Assembly: GCA_019244295.1 (NCBI GenBank)
Contig: JAFASX010000052.1
Location: forward strand, 1-54,943
DNA length: 54,943 nt
Source: Pseudonocardia sp.
GTDB taxonomy: Bacteria > Actinomycetota > Actinomycetes > Mycobacteriales > Pseudonocardiaceae
Direction of reading: 5' to 3'
This document shows, piece after piece, positions 53,488 to 54,943 of the stretch. The position numbers were made by a program, and so were the translations under genes. Within the stretch, counting starts at the first letter, position 1. Each line of letters begins with the position of its first letter. The notes under the pieces are model-generated. The model saw only the letters and a list, made by a program, of their open reading frames with translations. It was not told the DNA's origin and searched no databases.

Positions 53488-54680
53488 GCTTTGCCCTTTG
53501 TTTCGATCGGGAGCGTGGCGTGCACGCTCCACCGCCCGTTTCGAATCCCGGCCCGAACTCGCCCGCCGATCGCCGCCGCGCGTTCGCGCAGCCCGAGCAG
53601 TCCGACCCCGCCACCCTCGCCGATTACGGCATGGTCGGGCAGCTCGTTCTCCACCTCTACCCGCAGCAGGCCACCGTCTCGGGCCAACGTCAGGTACACC
53701 GTGCTGCCCGGCGCATGCTTGGCCGCGTTGGTCAGTGACTCTTGCACGATGCGGTAGGCCGCTAGATCGACCGAGGCTGGGAGATCGTCACCCGGGGGTC
53801 GCTGGTCGAGCAGCACGATCTTCAGGCCATTGGCGTTTCCGGCGTCGAGCAGCGAGACGATATTGTCGTCGAGCCGATGCGGCGCGGTGCGCGGGTCGGC
53901 ACTCGCCGCCGCGTCCGAACGCAACAGGTCGATCATCGTGCGCATCTCGGCTAGGGAAGCGATGCTGGTCCGCCTCACCGACTGGAGTATCTCGCGTAAC
54001 CGCTCGTCGGCGCGAGTGGCAAGCATGGTGGTGAGCGCCGCCTCGGATTGAATAGCGATCGCGGAAAGCTGGCTGGCGATGACATCGTGCAGGTCGCGGG
54101 CCATTCGGGCGCGTTCGGCGGCAACGGCGGCCGCCCTGGCCAGTTCGGCTACCCGCTCGGACTGAGCCGCTCGCTGCCGCTCCAGCTCGGCCCGGTTCTG
54201 ATACTGGCGTACCTCGTACGCCCACAGCATCGGTATGCCGAGTACCAACGCCACGTTGTAGACAACGCGTATCGTCACCACTGGGGTGCTCAGCAGCAGG
54301 CTGAGGATCGTGGCCAGCATCAGAACGGTGGCCGCGCATGTTGCCACCAGCAAGCTGGCCCGGGCCGAGCTGTAGCGCACCGCGCAGTACAGGAGATCGC
54401 AAAAGATGAGCATCACGCCCACGCCAGTGACCCCGACCACCAGTGGACCCAGCGCCACCACGAGCGCCCCGACCGCGAGGGCCGGTATCGGGCGAGTCCG
54501 GCGCTGAGTGCTGCCAAGGAACGCGACGGCGAGCGGGCCGAACTCCCACCAGCGATGGTGCCCGGTAAAGCTGGTCGGCCAGGTGACATGTGCTTCTGGT
54601 ATGGCGACCAGCAACAGCACGCCGAGGATTAAGAAGCCCGTGGCGACGCCGAGGTCCGCCAGACGCGTATCGCGTTTCAC
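53484..54680 (-). CDS. HisKA_3-type sensor histidine kinase (DesK/NarX family)
   Basis: A 398-residue membrane sensor. Residues 10-155 contain about six hydrophobic segments with almost no extracellular loop, so it may sense a membrane signal. A coiled coil leads to the HisKA_3 box with phospho-acceptor H198 in ARMARDLHDVIASQLSA. The ATPase domain has ESLTNAAKHAPGST (N-box) and GEGGGVGLLGLRERAAAIGG (G-box). The GTG at 54680 overlaps the permease stop (GTGA), so permease, kinase and regulator are one operon. Confidence 0.94.
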   Translation of the reverse strand: MKRDTRLADLGVATGFLILGVLLLVAIPEAHVTWPTSFTGHHRWWEFGPLAVAFLGSTQRRTRPIPALAVGALVVALGPLVVGVTGVGVMLIFCDLLYCAVRYSSARASLLVATCAATVLMLATILSLLLSTPVVTIRVVYNVALVLGIPMLWAYEVRQYQNRAELERQRAAQSERVAELARAAAVAAERARMARDLHDVIASQLSAIAIQSEAALTTMLATRADERLREILQSVRRTSIASLAEMRTMIDLLRSDAAASADPRTAPHRLDDNIVSLLDAGNANGLKIVLLDQRPPGDDLPASVDLAAYRIVQESLTNAAKHAPGSTVYLTLARDGGLLRVEVENELPDHAVIGEGGGVGLLGLRERAAAIGGRVRAGIRNGRWSVHATLPIETKGKA

Positions 54681-54943
54681 TGGAATCGCAAAGCTTCGAT
54701 GGGCCGTAGTCGCGCGGCGCGCATGGCTGGGTAGCCGCCGGCGACGAGCCCGATGAGCATGCTGACCGTCAAGGCGACCAAGACCGCCGGCACGGAAATT
54801 ATCGGGGCGCCGAAATCGGGCGCCACTCGCGTCATGACAGCCGCTCCGATCAGGATGAAGGTAATGCCGAAAAACACACCGATCAGGCCGCCGGTTCCGG
54901 CGAGTATGGTCGACTCGATGAGGAACTGTTTCATGATCGCGGC
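54677..54943 (-). CDS. MacB-type ABC permease, C-terminal part (cut by window end)
   Basis: The last 88 residues of a FtsX-like permease; the gene continues past the right edge. Two membrane helices and the closing GGYPAMRAARLRPIEALRFQ are closely similar to the end of the permease at 40976 (GGYPANRAARLQPIDALRYQ), as is KQFLIEST before them. It is a second exporter of the same kind, here joined to a two-component system, a pattern typical of drug- or envelope-stress-responsive exporters. Confidence 0.9.
   Translation of the reverse strand, partial: AAIMKQFLIESTILAGTGGLIGVFFGITFILIGAAVMTRVAPDFGAPIISVPAVLVALTVSMLIGLVAGGYPAMRAARLRPIEALRFQ

Overview
The window is about 55 kb of high-GC chromosome from an actinomycete, most likely a member of the Mycobacteriales and probably a Pseudonocardiaceae-type organism. 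The evidence is mycothiol synthase next to a GlnR-type regulator, a DUF2993/LmeA-like protein, an SseA/SseC sulfurtransferase pair, a DUF3073 protein, and many genes that seem to be read from leaderless mRNAs. From dusB (14.7 kb) to purL (43-45 kb) the gene content and order follow, as I recall it, the M. tuberculosis Rv0823c-Rv0803 block (dusB, LCP protein, phoU, pstB, mshD, glnR, lmeA, sseA, sseC, nitrobindin-like, ygfZ, DUF3073, purM, purF, sterol-carrier-like, purL). Genus-level placement is inference.

Layout. 0-5 kb: a polytopic mannosyltransferase-like membrane protein, then the aspartate pathway genes ask and asd translationally coupled to a beta-carbonic anhydrase, and a degenerate diacylglycerol-kinase-like protein. 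5-9.3 kb: purA, a CPA1 cation/proton antiporter divergent from a small UBP-type zinc-finger protein, and a glycerophosphodiester phosphodiesterase. 9.3-12 kb: a small secreted cysteine-containing protein and an HlyD-like protein with no ABC partner beside it. 12-19 kb: purD, a CgeB-like glycosyltransferase, dusB, a GGDEF diguanylate cyclase and an LCP cell-wall ligase. 19-25.6 kb: phosphate and nitrogen control (phoU; glnR-mshD; pstSCAB). 25.7-30.3 kb: lmeA-like, a cysteine-rich leader peptide upstream of sseA-sseC, a 34-residue membrane microprotein, a nitrobindin-like protein and 5-oxoprolinase subunits pxpB-pxpC. 30.3-39 kb: DivIVA-domain protein, Fur-family regulator, ygfZ, DUF3073, purM, purF, a PAS-GGDEF-EAL protein and a sterol-carrier-like protein. 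39-43 kb: a MacB-type ABC exporter operon (ATPase, permease, HlyD). 43-45.5 kb: purL.

The unusual part lies to the right of purL (45.5-52.8 kb). It holds a stand-alone FabF-type ketosynthase with an intact Cys-His-His triad and a ThDP-dependent acetolactate-synthase-like enzyme that lacks the usual cofactor-activating glutamate. Divergent from these, across a 1.5-kb gene-poor region with diverged direct repeats, is a fusion of an acyl-adenylating domain and an aldehyde-dehydrogenase-fold domain. That fusion keeps the catalytic cysteine but lacks the hydrolytic general-base glutamate, as expected of an acyl-thioester reductase. Together these suggest a small uncharacterised pathway that activates a carboxylic acid, reduces it to an aldehyde and joins it to a keto-acid-derived unit, giving an acyloin or alpha-hydroxyketone-like product. 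A NarL-type two-component system and a second MacB-type permease, cut by the window end, follow.

No tRNA, rRNA, CRISPR array, insertion sequence or phage gene was seen. At least four long imperfect palindromes sit between genes.
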